NCBI GenBank assembly: GCA_964539925.1
Contig: CAZILB010000001.1
Coordinates: 1-64,000 of the forward strand
Length of the DNA stretch: 64,000 bases
Source of the DNA: DP-20 sp964539925
Lineage (GTDB): Bacteria > Desulfobacterota > Binatia > UBA9968
Direction of reading: 5' to 3'
The position numbers and the translations under genes are program-made. Under the pieces are notes generated by a model. That model was given only the letters and a program-made list of their open reading frames with translations. It was not told where the DNA came from and did not search any database. This document shows, one piece after another, positions 22,658 through 30,937 of this stretch (within the stretch, counting starts at the first letter, position 1; every line of letters begins with the position of its first letter).

Positions 22658-23833
22658 ATGCAACGTTTCGACGCGGCGATCATCGGCGCCGGGCCGGCGG
22701 GCGCGGCGGCGGCGATTTCACTGGCCCGAAAGGGTTATTCTGTTGCGCTATTTGACAAGCAAGAGTTTCCGCGGCCGAAGCTCTGCGGCGACTTTTTCAA
22801 TCCCGTAAATTGGCCCATTTGCGGCGAGCTGGGCATGGCGGACGACCTTCTGGCCGAACCGCACGACAAAATTTATTCTCTCCGCATCACCGCGCCGTCC
22901 GGTGCGCAGGCGGTCGCACAAATTTCCCAAGAGCCCGGCCGGATATCTTTTGGCCTCGGCATCAGCCGCGAGAGACTCGACTGGGTGTTGCTGCGGGCCG
23001 CGCATCGGCGCGGGGTCGCCGTCTTCGAAAAACGGCGGGTCAAGCAACTGGTCGAGCAAAGCTACGGCTGGCGCATCGATGCCGAGCGCGACAACCGCGT
23101 GCAGTCCGTGCAGGCCAAGATCGTGATCGGCGCCGACGGACGCAACTCTTGGGTGGCCAACCGTCTGGGGCTAACCGGCCCGGATCATTTACGGGGCGAT
23201 GCGATCGGGTTGCAGTTTCGTCTGAGCGGCGTTGATCAGGGGCGAAATCGAGTGGAAATTCATCTCTTTGCCGGAGGCTACGCCGGCCTGGTGCACCTCG
23301 GCGACGGTACCGCAAACCTCTGCATGGCGGTGGCGCGGGACCGAGCGCCTCACAAGCCTTTGATAGAGCTGACCTCGAGCCCGAGTCTTGCTCCGAATCC
23401 CTTCCTGCGCGAGCTGCTGAGCCGGGCCGAGCTGCGCGCAGATGCACGCTCCGCGTTTCCGCTTTACTTTGCGCCGCGCCGCTCCTATGCCGAAAGGCTC
23501 TTGCTCGTGGGGGATGCGGCTCAGGTTGTCGAGCCCGTAACCGGCGAGGGAGTTTATTTCGCCCTGCGAAGCGGCCTGATCGCCGCCGAGACCATCGAGG
23601 AATCCTTTCGGCACGGAGATTTTTCGGCGTTGCGCTTGGGCGCATACGAGCGGCGCTGCCGGCGCGCATTCCGCCGGCGGCGTACGATGAACCGGCTGCT
23701 TCAATATTTGATTTACCGTCCTCCGCTTGGCGAATGTTTGATTCGATTTTCGTCCCGGCGCGCTCATCTGCTCAGCGGAATCGTAAATTCGATTTGCGCT
23801 TCTGGTCCGGTTGGACTTTCTCCGCAAGCTTGA
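22658..23833 (+). CDS. FAD-dependent oxidoreductase (geranylgeranyl reductase-like)
   Basis: This 391-residue flavoprotein begins with the dinucleotide motif AIIGAGPAGAAAAIS. It has an early CGDFFNP segment, the internal IGADGRNSWVANRLGL typical of the geranylgeranyl reductase and aromatic hydroxylase superfamily, and the second FAD motif LLVGDAAQVVEPVTGEG. The ATG at 22658 has GGAGG six bases upstream. The C-terminal 60 residues are Arg-rich. Being just downstream of a ketosynthase, it may reduce or hydroxylate the product of that enzyme, or act on an isoprenoid made by the nearby ispA product. Neither can be decided from sequence. Confidence 0.85.
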   Translation: MQRFDAAIIGAGPAGAAAAISLARKGYSVALFDKQEFPRPKLCGDFFNPVNWPICGELGMADDLLAEPHDKIYSLRITAPSGAQAVAQISQEPGRISFGLGISRERLDWVLLRAAHRRGVAVFEKRRVKQLVEQSYGWRIDAERDNRVQSVQAKIVIGADGRNSWVANRLGLTGPDHLRGDAIGLQFRLSGVDQGRNRVEIHLFAGGYAGLVHLGDGTANLCMAVARDRAPHKPLIELTSSPSLAPNPFLRELLSRAELRADARSAFPLYFAPRRSYAERLLLVGDAAQVVEPVTGEGVYFALRSGLIAAETIEESFRHGDFSALRLGAYERRCRRAFRRRRTMNRLLQYLIYRPPLGECLIRFSSRRAHLLSGIVNSICASGPVGLSPQA

Positions 23834-23974
23834 AATGATCATCGCCTTGAGCACTCGCGTGCCATTATTCGGCCGCTCTAAGGTGAAAGATCGCTCATCG
23901 ACCCGATCGGCCCGGCCGTCCTGACGGGTTCAGCATTAGCGAATTCACCAAAAATTCCCGTCCCAGCAGGGGTG

Positions 23975-24006
23975 TTGACAGAGCAAGGCATAAAGTGTTC
24001 TATACG
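23975..24006 (+). promoter_or_regulatory. Possible promoter of the TctC-type gene
   Basis: A perfect TTGACA (23975-23980) precedes TATACG (24001-24006) with a 20-base spacer, longer than ideal. It lies 30 bases upstream of the start of the binding-protein gene. Confidence 0.3.
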
Positions 24007-24035
24007 ACCACTTCAGACCCATGGAGGAGGCAATC

Positions 24036-25076
24036 ATGGCCAGAAAACTGGGTGTTATTGCGTTAACCGCCCTCTTATCGGCGCTCCTAACCAACCGGCT
24101 CCTGGCCGCATCGGCCGAAGAATTCTACAAAGGTAAAACCATTCGCTTCATCGTCGGATTCGCCGCCGGCGGCGGATTCGATACCTACACGCGCGTCATC
24201 GCCCGCCATTTCGGCAAACATTTACCGGGCAATCCCGCTAGCGTCGTGGAAAATATGACCGGAGCCGGCAGCCTGATTGCGGCCAACCATATTTTCAATC
24301 GAGCCGAACCCGATGGCCTCACCATCGGCAACTTCATCGGCCCCCTGGTTCTACAGCAGGCCCTGGGCAACCCCGCGGCAAAATTCGACGGACGCAAATT
24401 TGGCTGGCTTGGAGTACCCACGCCGGATTCAGGGGTCTGCACCCTCACCAAAGCCAGCGGCATCAGAACCGCGGAAGAGTGGCTGGCTTCCAAGCGGGCG
24501 ATCAAGCTTGGCGGCACGGCGCCGGGCTCCACCACCGACGATGCCCCGAGGCTGGTCAGCGTCGCTATCGGACTGCCCATGCAGATGATTAGCGGCTACA
24601 AGGGAACTTCCGACATTCGCCTGGCGGCGGACGGCGGCGAGCTCGACGGCGGCTGCTGGGCATGGGAGTCGATCAAGCCTACCTGGGCGAAAGGCCTGGC
24701 GGAAGGCACGGCAGTTCCGGTACTGCAAACCATGCTGGAATCGCATCCCGAACTCAAGCATGTGCCGCTGGCGGTGAAATTCGCCAAGACTAACGAGGGC
24801 CACGAGCTTCTCAAAGTCGTCAACGGCGCCTACGGTGTCACCGCGCGCCCCTATTCCGTCCCGCCGGGAGTTCCCGCGGACAGGTTGCGGATTTTGCAGC
24901 AAGCGTTCATGAACACCATGAAAGACCCGGAATTTCTTGCCGAGACCAATAAGGCCAAAATCGAGATCAAACCGGTAGACGGGCCGACCGTCGCCAAGCT
25001 TTTTTCCGGCCTGTACGACATGAAGCCCGACCTGAAGGCCAAGGTGAGAGAAATCGTGCTGCCGAAGAAGTCTTAG
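24036..25076 (+). CDS. TctC/Bug-family periplasmic solute-binding protein
   Basis: This is a periplasmic binding protein of the tripartite tricarboxylate transporter family (about 346 residues), which presents carboxylates or similar small molecules. A signal peptide (MARKLGVIALTALLSALLTN, cleaved near LAASA) precedes the mature start EEFYKGKTIRFIVGFAAGGG, the typical N-terminal strand with its glycine-rich ligand loop. The ATG at 24036 has GGAGGAGG upstream. The membrane subunits TctA and TctB are absent nearby, as is common for this expanded family. Ligand is unknown. Confidence 0.92.
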   Translation: MARKLGVIALTALLSALLTNRLLAASAEEFYKGKTIRFIVGFAAGGGFDTYTRVIARHFGKHLPGNPASVVENMTGAGSLIAANHIFNRAEPDGLTIGNFIGPLVLQQALGNPAAKFDGRKFGWLGVPTPDSGVCTLTKASGIRTAEEWLASKRAIKLGGTAPGSTTDDAPRLVSVAIGLPMQMISGYKGTSDIRLAADGGELDGGCWAWESIKPTWAKGLAEGTAVPVLQTMLESHPELKHVPLAVKFAKTNEGHELLKVVNGAYGVTARPYSVPPGVPADRLRILQQAFMNTMKDPEFLAETNKAKIEIKPVDGPTVAKLFSGLYDMKPDLKAKVREIVLPKKS

Positions 25077-25252
25077 AAGTCGGGCCGATCGTTCGCCTCG
25101 CGAACCCGAAGGTTCCTCCTCCGATCAGTCAGCCGCCGCTCTGAATGACGGAACGAGCCAGAGCATGAATCGTCTTGACCGGAGCGCCTGTCCTCAGCAG
25201 CGTGAACCAAAGTCGAAGGAAAACGCATTAACAACATGAGCTTCTTGAACGG

Positions 25253-25747
25253 TTACCCGCCGGGTTTTTGCGCCGCGCACCAGGAGAGCATCTCGATCTG
25301 CGCCATAGTTTCCACTGTGGAACCCGCCCGCGACACCGCGATTTCCGCCGCGCTCATGGTTTCGCCCAAGGCCAACAGCACGGAGACGGCCAGCATCGCG
25401 GTGCGTCCGACCCCGCCGGCGCAATGAATCAGCACCGACTCTCCGCGGCACAGTCGATTGGCAACGTGGTTCGCAAGCTCCCAGAAGGCATCCCGGTTTT
25501 CGGGCACCCCGCCTTCGCGGATTTCAAATGGGAGCACGGCACAGGGAACGCGCCCGCGTTTCAGAGCCTCGGCGTATTGAGCGGATTTCAGCTCGATTTC
25601 GTAGCGCTCGGTCAGGCAGACGACCGCGCCAACCGCCTCGCTCTTGAGATGATGCCAAACTCTCTCGAGCGCTTCAAAGCGTCCCGGCATGCTGTGCAGC
25701 AGCAATCTCCCGGGAACCCGCGCGGGAAGATCGACACGACGAAACAT
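25253..25747 (-). CDS. Cysteine-based (dual-specificity/tyrosine) phosphatase
   Basis: This 164-residue protein carries the CX5R phosphatase loop HCAGGVGRT, with the nucleophile at Cys109 and Arg115 for phosphate binding. The region EIREGGVPE sits where related phosphatases have the general-acid loop, usually DGGVP; here the acid is Glu rather than Asp. The ATG at 25747 has CAGGAG eight bases upstream and is preferred to the TTG at 25768. It lies 82 bases downstream of xseB on the same strand and converges with the TctC gene. The physiological substrate is unknown. Confidence 0.85.
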   Translation of the reverse strand: MFRRVDLPARVPGRLLLHSMPGRFEALERVWHHLKSEAVGAVVCLTERYEIELKSAQYAEALKRGRVPCAVLPFEIREGGVPENRDAFWELANHVANRLCRGESVLIHCAGGVGRTAMLAVSVLLALGETMSAAEIAVSRAGSTVETMAQIEMLSWCAAQKPGG

Positions 25748-25829
25748 CTTAGGTTCTCCTGTGGACAAGCGATTATGGCGGCGTTAACCAGGCGGCGCGA
25801 CGGCGGTTTCGGCGGCATGGGAACCGGGA

Positions 25830-26093
25830 TCAATCGTCTTCGTGGGGTTTGTGTAGCGGCTCCTCGAACTCCTTGAGTTGCAGCTTGCCCTCTTTGTCTT
25901 TTACTAAAAGTTCGATTTTCTTTTCCACTTCGTCGAGCTTCTGGTTGCAGAACTTAACCAGGCCGACGCCCTTTTCGAAAGCAGCCAGAGAATCTTCCAG
26001 CGACAGCTCGCCCGACTCCAACTGCTCGACCACCGCTTCGAGCTCTTCCAGCGCCGTCTCGAATTTTTTACCGCCCCCGTCCTTGCGCGCCAT
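25830..26093 (-). CDS. xseB: Exodeoxyribonuclease VII small subunit
   Basis: XseB is the small helical subunit that coats the XseA catalytic subunit of exonuclease VII, a single-strand DNA exonuclease. The 87-residue protein shows the family core FETALEELEAVVEQLESGEL, then SLEDSLAAFEKGVGLVKFC. The start at 26093 follows the preceding M23 peptidase stop by one base. The tail is unusually acidic and lysine-rich. Its position two genes after xseA, rather than next to it, is notable. Confidence 0.94.
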   Translation of the reverse strand: MARKDGGGKKFETALEELEAVVEQLESGELSLEDSLAAFEKGVGLVKFCNQKLDEVEKKIELLVKDKEGKLQLKEFEEPLHKPHEDD

Positions 26094-26094
26094 A

Positions 26095-27012
26095 TTATTT
26101 CTCCGTTCTGCGGTTGAGGGATTGGGCTTCGCGCATGCTATCCGAACCGGCTGAGACTTTCGATAGCAGTTCCAAAGGATCGATACGCGCGTTGGCCAAC
26201 CGCGCCCCCCAGTGCAAATGGGCCCCCGTGACCCGTCCGGTGGCACCCGACAAAGCCACCACGTCGCCCTTCTTGACCCGGGCACCTTCCTCGACTCGAA
26301 GCTCGGATAGATGAAAATACATCGTCAAAAGGCCGGCGCCATGATCCAGCACTACGCTGCCGCCGGCAAAGAAGAAATGCCCCACCAAGACCACCCGCCC
26401 GTGGTTGCTCGCCAGGACTTCAGTCCCGGCCGGCGAGGACAGATCCGTACCGCTGTGGGGAGCGCGCGGAATGCCGTTGATAATGCGCCTCGCGCCAAAA
26501 GTTGGCGATGCCGGGTGGGGCACCGGGCGCAAAAACGGCGCCTCCCACAAACGCTCGGGGACAGAAGCGGCGAAGGCGCGCGCAAACGCCTCCCGTTCGT
26601 CGCGAATCGCATCCAACGCCTCAGGGGTCATGTGATCGAAACCGGGCGCCACCTTAAAGGATTCCGTGCGGAATTTCTTGGCTCTGATCTTGAGCGGAAT
26701 CTCGCGCTCGCTGCGCGCGCCGCCGCGGTGGGTAAGCTGTAAAACGAATCTCTTCTCGCCCGGCTTGGCCTGGACGTCGGCTCCGACGATGGCACTGAAT
26801 CCGCCATTTCCCTCTGCGTGGAAATAGATCTTCTCGTTGTCCAAACGACCCTGTACCGCGTCAAGATCGCCGCCGGCGACTCTCACCTCCACGAGTTCGC
26901 CCTGAAGCACCTCCACTGCTGCGGGCAAAATCACTCCGTCCGCGGCAGCGCCAGAACCGGGGGCGACCACAAGCAGACAGACCGTAATCCCTAACCAGCC
27001 AACCGTTTTCAT
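26095..27012 (-). CDS. Secreted M23 family metallopeptidase
   Basis: This exported zinc endopeptidase of about 305 residues is likely to cut peptidoglycan cross-bridges. It has a signal peptide (MKTVGWLGITVCLLVVAPG), a beta-rich N-terminal domain, a helical linker, and a C-terminal LytM/M23 domain. The zinc ligands are all present: HSGTD, the later His of the YFHLSEL region, and HLHW. It should therefore be catalytic, unlike the EnvC-like protein at 30 kb. It lies between xseA and xseB with one base on each side, so it is translated from the same message. A functional link between exonuclease VII and wall cutting is not known. Confidence 0.92.
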   Translation of the reverse strand: MKTVGWLGITVCLLVVAPGSGAAADGVILPAAVEVLQGELVEVRVAGGDLDAVQGRLDNEKIYFHAEGNGGFSAIVGADVQAKPGEKRFVLQLTHRGGARSEREIPLKIRAKKFRTESFKVAPGFDHMTPEALDAIRDEREAFARAFAASVPERLWEAPFLRPVPHPASPTFGARRIINGIPRAPHSGTDLSSPAGTEVLASNHGRVVLVGHFFFAGGSVVLDHGAGLLTMYFHLSELRVEEGARVKKGDVVALSGATGRVTGAHLHWGARLANARIDPLELLSKVSAGSDSMREAQSLNRRTEK

Positions 27013-27013
27013 C

Positions 27014-28261
27014 TCACTCTTTTTTCTCCACGCGGCAAAGGGATCTGCCCGCCGCGAACGTGATGCGCACGACATCGCCGATCGCCAGCGCCGCGGCGCT
27101 TTTGACGATTCGTTCTTCGGGCAGTTTGTGGGTGATTGTGTAACCGCGCTCGAGCACCGCAAGCGGGCTGAGCGCGCTAAGGCGCCCGGCGACTTCCGCC
27201 AACCGGTCCCTCCCCCGGCGCAGCCGCTCCTGGAACCGGCGCAATAGATCTACCGATAGTTCGTCCACTCGCTGCTGGTCTTCCCTGAGCTTTCGCCCGG
27301 GATCGGCAAGGCGTTTCGCCAGACCACGGTGCGCCTGCCGCAACGCATCCAGCTTGAGTTCCATACCGCGGCGCAACTGAGCCGCGAGCATTTCGACCTG
27401 CTCCAGCAGGTCCGCTTTGCGCGGCAGCACCATTTCGGCGGCCGCCGTGGGCGTCGGAGCGCGCCGGTCGGCGACAAAATCGGCGATGGTGAAATCGATC
27501 TCGTGGCCCACCGCCGACACCACGGCAACGGCCGAACGATAAATCGCCCGGGCAACGATTTCTTCGTTAAAGGCCCAGAGGTCTTCCAGCGAGCCGCCGC
27601 CGCGCCCGACGATCATCACGTCGATCTCGCCAAAACGGTTCAAATCAGCGATCGCCTCGGCGATCTGTTGCGCGGCCCCTTCGCCCTGGACCTTGACCGA
27701 TCGGATGATCACACGTCGGTCTGGATAACGATCGCCAACGATCCGCAGCATGTCGCGCAACGCCGCGCCGTTATCCGAAGTGACGATGCCGATCGTGATC
27801 GGCAAGAACGGCAGATCGCGCTTGCGCTCCTCGGCAAATAAGCCTTCCGCCGCAAGTTTTTTCTTGAGCTGCTCGAAGGCGAGAAACAGCGCGCCCTGCC
27901 CCTGCGGCTCCATCTCTTCGACGTAAAGCTGCAAGTCGCCGCGCACCGCATAGAGGCTAACCCGGCCGAAGCAGAGCACCGCCAGGCCGTTTTCCGGCGT
28001 GAAGCGCAGCGCCGCGCCCTGGCGGCGGAACATCACCGCCGCGATCTGGCTCTTGTCGTCCTTGAGCGTAAAGTAAAAATGCCCGGAAGGCGGCACGCGA
28101 AAATTGGAAATTTCGCCCTGCACCCAGAGGGCGTCCAGGTGCGCCTCCAGGGTTCCTTTGACCAGCTCGGTCAGCTCGCTGACAGTGAGAAATTTTCGCG
28201 CGTCCGCGGCGAAAAGGGGGAGATCAAGAGTTTTCGTCGGAACGCGCGCCATGCGGGCCAC
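27014..28261 (-). CDS. xseA: Exodeoxyribonuclease VII large subunit
   Basis: XseA is the catalytic subunit of exonuclease VII, degrading single-stranded DNA from both ends. The 415-residue protein has the N-terminal OB fold (LWVQGEISNFRVPPSGHFYF), the catalytic core with IGIVTSDNGAALRDML and VGRGGGSLEDLWAFNEE, and HEIDFTIADFVADRRAPTPT. A coiled coil and a C-terminal domain follow (VLERGYTITHK). The frame starts at GTG 28261; the ATG at 28252 is an equally good start. It leads the xseA-M23-xseB unit. Confidence 0.96.
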   Translation of the reverse strand: MARMARVPTKTLDLPLFAADARKFLTVSELTELVKGTLEAHLDALWVQGEISNFRVPPSGHFYFTLKDDKSQIAAVMFRRQGAALRFTPENGLAVLCFGRVSLYAVRGDLQLYVEEMEPQGQGALFLAFEQLKKKLAAEGLFAEERKRDLPFLPITIGIVTSDNGAALRDMLRIVGDRYPDRRVIIRSVKVQGEGAAQQIAEAIADLNRFGEIDVMIVGRGGGSLEDLWAFNEEIVARAIYRSAVAVVSAVGHEIDFTIADFVADRRAPTPTAAAEMVLPRKADLLEQVEMLAAQLRRGMELKLDALRQAHRGLAKRLADPGRKLREDQQRVDELSVDLLRRFQERLRRGRDRLAEVAGRLSALSPLAVLERGYTITHKLPEERIVKSAAALAIGDVVRITFAAGRSLCRVEKKE

Positions 28262-28270
28262 TTTAGCACA

Positions 28271-28301
28271 AAAAAATCAGCCCTCCGAGAGGAGGGCTGA
28301 T
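28271..28301 (-). terminator. Rho-independent terminator of ftsE-ftsX-envC-ctpA
   Basis: The inverted repeat ATCAGCCCTCC / GGAGGGCTGAT has a perfect 11-bp stem with a four-base loop (GAGA). On the minus strand it is followed by a run of seven Ts. It lies 43 bases past the ctpA stop and just before xseA, so it separates the two units. Confidence 0.9.
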
Positions 28302-28343
28302 AGCTTGTCACCGACAGACACGGCGAACGGATCGAGCGCCGCG

Positions 28344-29702
28344 CTAGGCCGCCTTTTTATGCACCACCTGCTTGAAGACATCCCAGCTCTTCAGCAGATC
28401 GAGGGCGCGCTTGAGCTGTGCGTCGCCGTCGATGGTCTCATCGCCGGTGGGTGCGGAGGAGGGTATTTGTTTTTCCTTTTCCTTGTCGATTTGCTCTTGC
28501 GGCGCGCTGGGATCCTGCGGATTATTGAGATGGCCCGGCAGGTTTTCTTCGCGCACGCTCGGACGCTTGCGCTCCACCGGTCTGCTCTCCTTTGCGGGCT
28601 CGGCTTCCACGACGATATCGGGAACGATGCCGGTGGCCTGGATCGAACGCCCCTTCGGCGTAAAGTACCGTGCCGTGGTCAAGCGCAGGGCCGAGTTGTC
28701 ATCCAGCGGCAAAATGGTCTGAACCGAGCCTTTGCCGAAGGTCTTGGTTCCCAAAACGATTGCGCGTTTGTGATCTTGCAAGGCCCCGGCGACGATCTCA
28801 GACGCGCTCGCGCTGCCGCCGTTGACCAGGACAACCACCGGAAAGTCCTGCCAGGTACCGCCTTTTTGCGCGAAATACTTTTGCTTCTGCGCTTCGATGC
28901 GCCCCTCGGTGTAGACGATCATACCCGAGTCCAGAAACAGGTCGGAGACTCTGACCGCCTGGGTCAACAAGCCGCCGGGGTTGTTGCGCAGGTCGAGCAC
29001 CAATCCTTTAAGGCCGCCCTTTTCCGCGGTCATTTTTTCCAGCACCCGCTGTAGATCCCGGTCGCTGCGTTCCTGGAATTGCGCCAAACGGATGTAACCA
29101 TAGCCGGCTTCCAGCGTGCGGCTTCTGACGCTTTGCACGCGGATGATATCGCGCACGAGCGTGACCTCGATCAGGTCGGGCGTGCCGTCGCGCCGGATGG
29201 TAAGATTGATTTTGGTTCCTTTCGGTCCACGCATTTTTTTGACCGCGTCCACCAGCGACATATCCTTGGTGAAATCTTCCTCGATCTTGAAGATCTGATC
29301 GCCGGGTTTTATCCCCGCCTTCGCCGCCGGGGTATCCTCAATCGGCGACACCACCGTCAGAATGCCGTCTCGAATCGTGATTTCAATGCCGAGCCCGCCG
29401 AAGCGTCCCTGAGTATCGCTCTGCAACTCCCGGTAAAGCTCGGGAGTCAAATAAGCGCTGTGCGGATCAAGGGAGCTGAGCATACCGTTGATCGCGCCCT
29501 GGACAAGATTCTTCGTTTCGATAGTTTCCACGTAGTTCTTTTTCACGATCGAAAGAACGTTGCTGAACGCTTCCAGGCTTTCATAGTCTTGGCGCCCGAC
29601 AGCGGACACACTGGGCACCCACTGGGCGGAAGCAAGAAAACCCAACACTGCGCCAATCATGAGCACGGCTAATGGCATGCCGTGTTTTCGAATCTGTCGC
29701 AT
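28344..29702 (-). CDS. ctpA: Carboxyl-terminal processing protease (S41)
   Basis: CtpA is a periplasmic serine protease that trims or degrades proteins from the C-terminus, often controlling wall hydrolases. The protein of about 452 residues has an N-terminal signal or anchor (residues 5-30), a PDZ domain (FGGLGIEITIRDGILTVVSP), and the S41 core with the catalytic Ser299 in NGGSASASEI and Lys324 in KTFGKGSVQ. A charged Pro/Glu tail of about 90 residues follows. The ATG at 29702 has GAGGAG seven bases upstream. It sits 62 bases after envC in the ftsEX cluster, which fits a role in division-linked wall remodelling. Confidence 0.95.
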   Translation of the reverse strand: MRQIRKHGMPLAVLMIGAVLGFLASAQWVPSVSAVGRQDYESLEAFSNVLSIVKKNYVETIETKNLVQGAINGMLSSLDPHSAYLTPELYRELQSDTQGRFGGLGIEITIRDGILTVVSPIEDTPAAKAGIKPGDQIFKIEEDFTKDMSLVDAVKKMRGPKGTKINLTIRRDGTPDLIEVTLVRDIIRVQSVRSRTLEAGYGYIRLAQFQERSDRDLQRVLEKMTAEKGGLKGLVLDLRNNPGGLLTQAVRVSDLFLDSGMIVYTEGRIEAQKQKYFAQKGGTWQDFPVVVLVNGGSASASEIVAGALQDHKRAIVLGTKTFGKGSVQTILPLDDNSALRLTTARYFTPKGRSIQATGIVPDIVVEAEPAKESRPVERKRPSVREENLPGHLNNPQDPSAPQEQIDKEKEKQIPSSAPTGDETIDGDAQLKRALDLLKSWDVFKQVVHKKAA

Positions 29703-29764
29703 TGCGTATCTCCTCGTCGGAATCTCGTCAGTGATCGAAGTGTATCGCAAGATCGGTGAAATAG

Positions 29765-30937
29765 CTAACGCTTCTTAAACCACGGCATTGGGTCTAAAGA
29801 CCGCCCGTCTTTGCGCAACTCGAAGTAGAGTTTGGCGCCGTCGGCAGAATCACTGTCCCCGACCCGTCCAAGAACCTCGCCGCGGCGCACCTCTTCTCCG
29901 GTTTTTTTAAGGATTTCGGCCAGATGACCGTAAATCGTATAGTAACGCTCGCCATGATCGATGATCACCATCCGACCGTACCCCGAAAACTGGTCGGCAT
30001 AGACGATCCGGCCCCTTTCGACCGCCTGCACGTTTTGACCCATAGCCGCGTCGATATCGATACCCTTGCGGTTTACCTCGGCGGCAAACTCGGGGTGCCG
30101 GTATTTTCCAAAGGGCGCGATCACCTCGCCCTTAACCGGCCACTCCAGGCGCCCGCGCGCAGCGTCGAGTCCCAGTCCAGTGGCGGGACTAGGCGGCGAT
30201 TTGCGCGCTTTAACCGCGGATCGCCGGGCGATCTCATCCATCATCTTCTGCAGCCGCAGAGCCGCGGCTTCCATCTGCTTCAGCGAACGCAACCGGCTTT
30301 CTCTTTCACGGCCCAGGCTCGCCAGCAGCACCTTCCTTTTTTCCGCTTGTTCGCGCACGGCTTGTTGTGCCATGGTGATCGCCCGTTGCTGCGCGTCCAA
30401 CTGGCCTTTTTTTCGTGCCAACTCTTCTTGCACCCTGGCGTGGCGCCGGTTCTCGTCGTGCAGTGCGGCCAACAGCTCCTGATCAAAGGCGATCGCCGTT
30501 TCCAAATAACGCCGACGCCGCAAAAAATGGCTCAGCGATCCTTCGGTACTCAGCGCGACGGTCGGGCCGCGGCTTCGCTGCCAGCGATAGAGCGCCGCGG
30601 CGCGCTTGTAGAGCAGCTCGCGGCGCTGCGTCAGGGAAACCTCCAGGTTCTCGGCCTCCAACTTCTTGGCCGCAATTTCGCTGGCGAGAGAGGCCAACTT
30701 GGCCTCGGCGAGTTTTAACTGCTGGTTTCGTTTTTCGAGCTCGGCCTCGATCTTGGCAAGGGACTGGCGCACATGGCTTTCCCGGACCTGAATCCGCGAC
30801 AATCCCTTTTTCTCGCTCTCGATTTTCTTCTTTATGCCCTCGAGATCGCGCTCCACCGTGGCCGCGCCCAGCAGCAAGGGGAGATAGGCGACGAGGGTAA
30901 GGCGCCAAACTCTCACAAACCGCGAACCGGTCTCCAT
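29765..30937 (-). CDS. EnvC-like amidase activator (degenerate M23 domain)
   Basis: This is a periplasmic protein of about 390 residues with an N-terminal signal or anchor (residues 8-25), a long coiled coil (about 30-250) and a C-terminal LytM/M23 domain. The zinc ligands of active M23 enzymes are replaced: the first motif reads RKGIDID (Lys for His) and the final one KLYFELR instead of HxH. That is the pattern of EnvC, which activates cell-wall amidases rather than cutting itself. The ATG at 30937 lies 25 bases inside ftsX. In E. coli, FtsEX recruits EnvC to the septum, and the operon suggests the same here. Confidence 0.9.
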   Translation of the reverse strand: METGSRFVRVWRLTLVAYLPLLLGAATVERDLEGIKKKIESEKKGLSRIQVRESHVRQSLAKIEAELEKRNQQLKLAEAKLASLASEIAAKKLEAENLEVSLTQRRELLYKRAAALYRWQRSRGPTVALSTEGSLSHFLRRRRYLETAIAFDQELLAALHDENRRHARVQEELARKKGQLDAQQRAITMAQQAVREQAEKRKVLLASLGRERESRLRSLKQMEAAALRLQKMMDEIARRSAVKARKSPPSPATGLGLDAARGRLEWPVKGEVIAPFGKYRHPEFAAEVNRKGIDIDAAMGQNVQAVERGRIVYADQFSGYGRMVIIDHGERYYTIYGHLAEILKKTGEEVRRGEVLGRVGDSDSADGAKLYFELRKDGRSLDPMPWFKKR

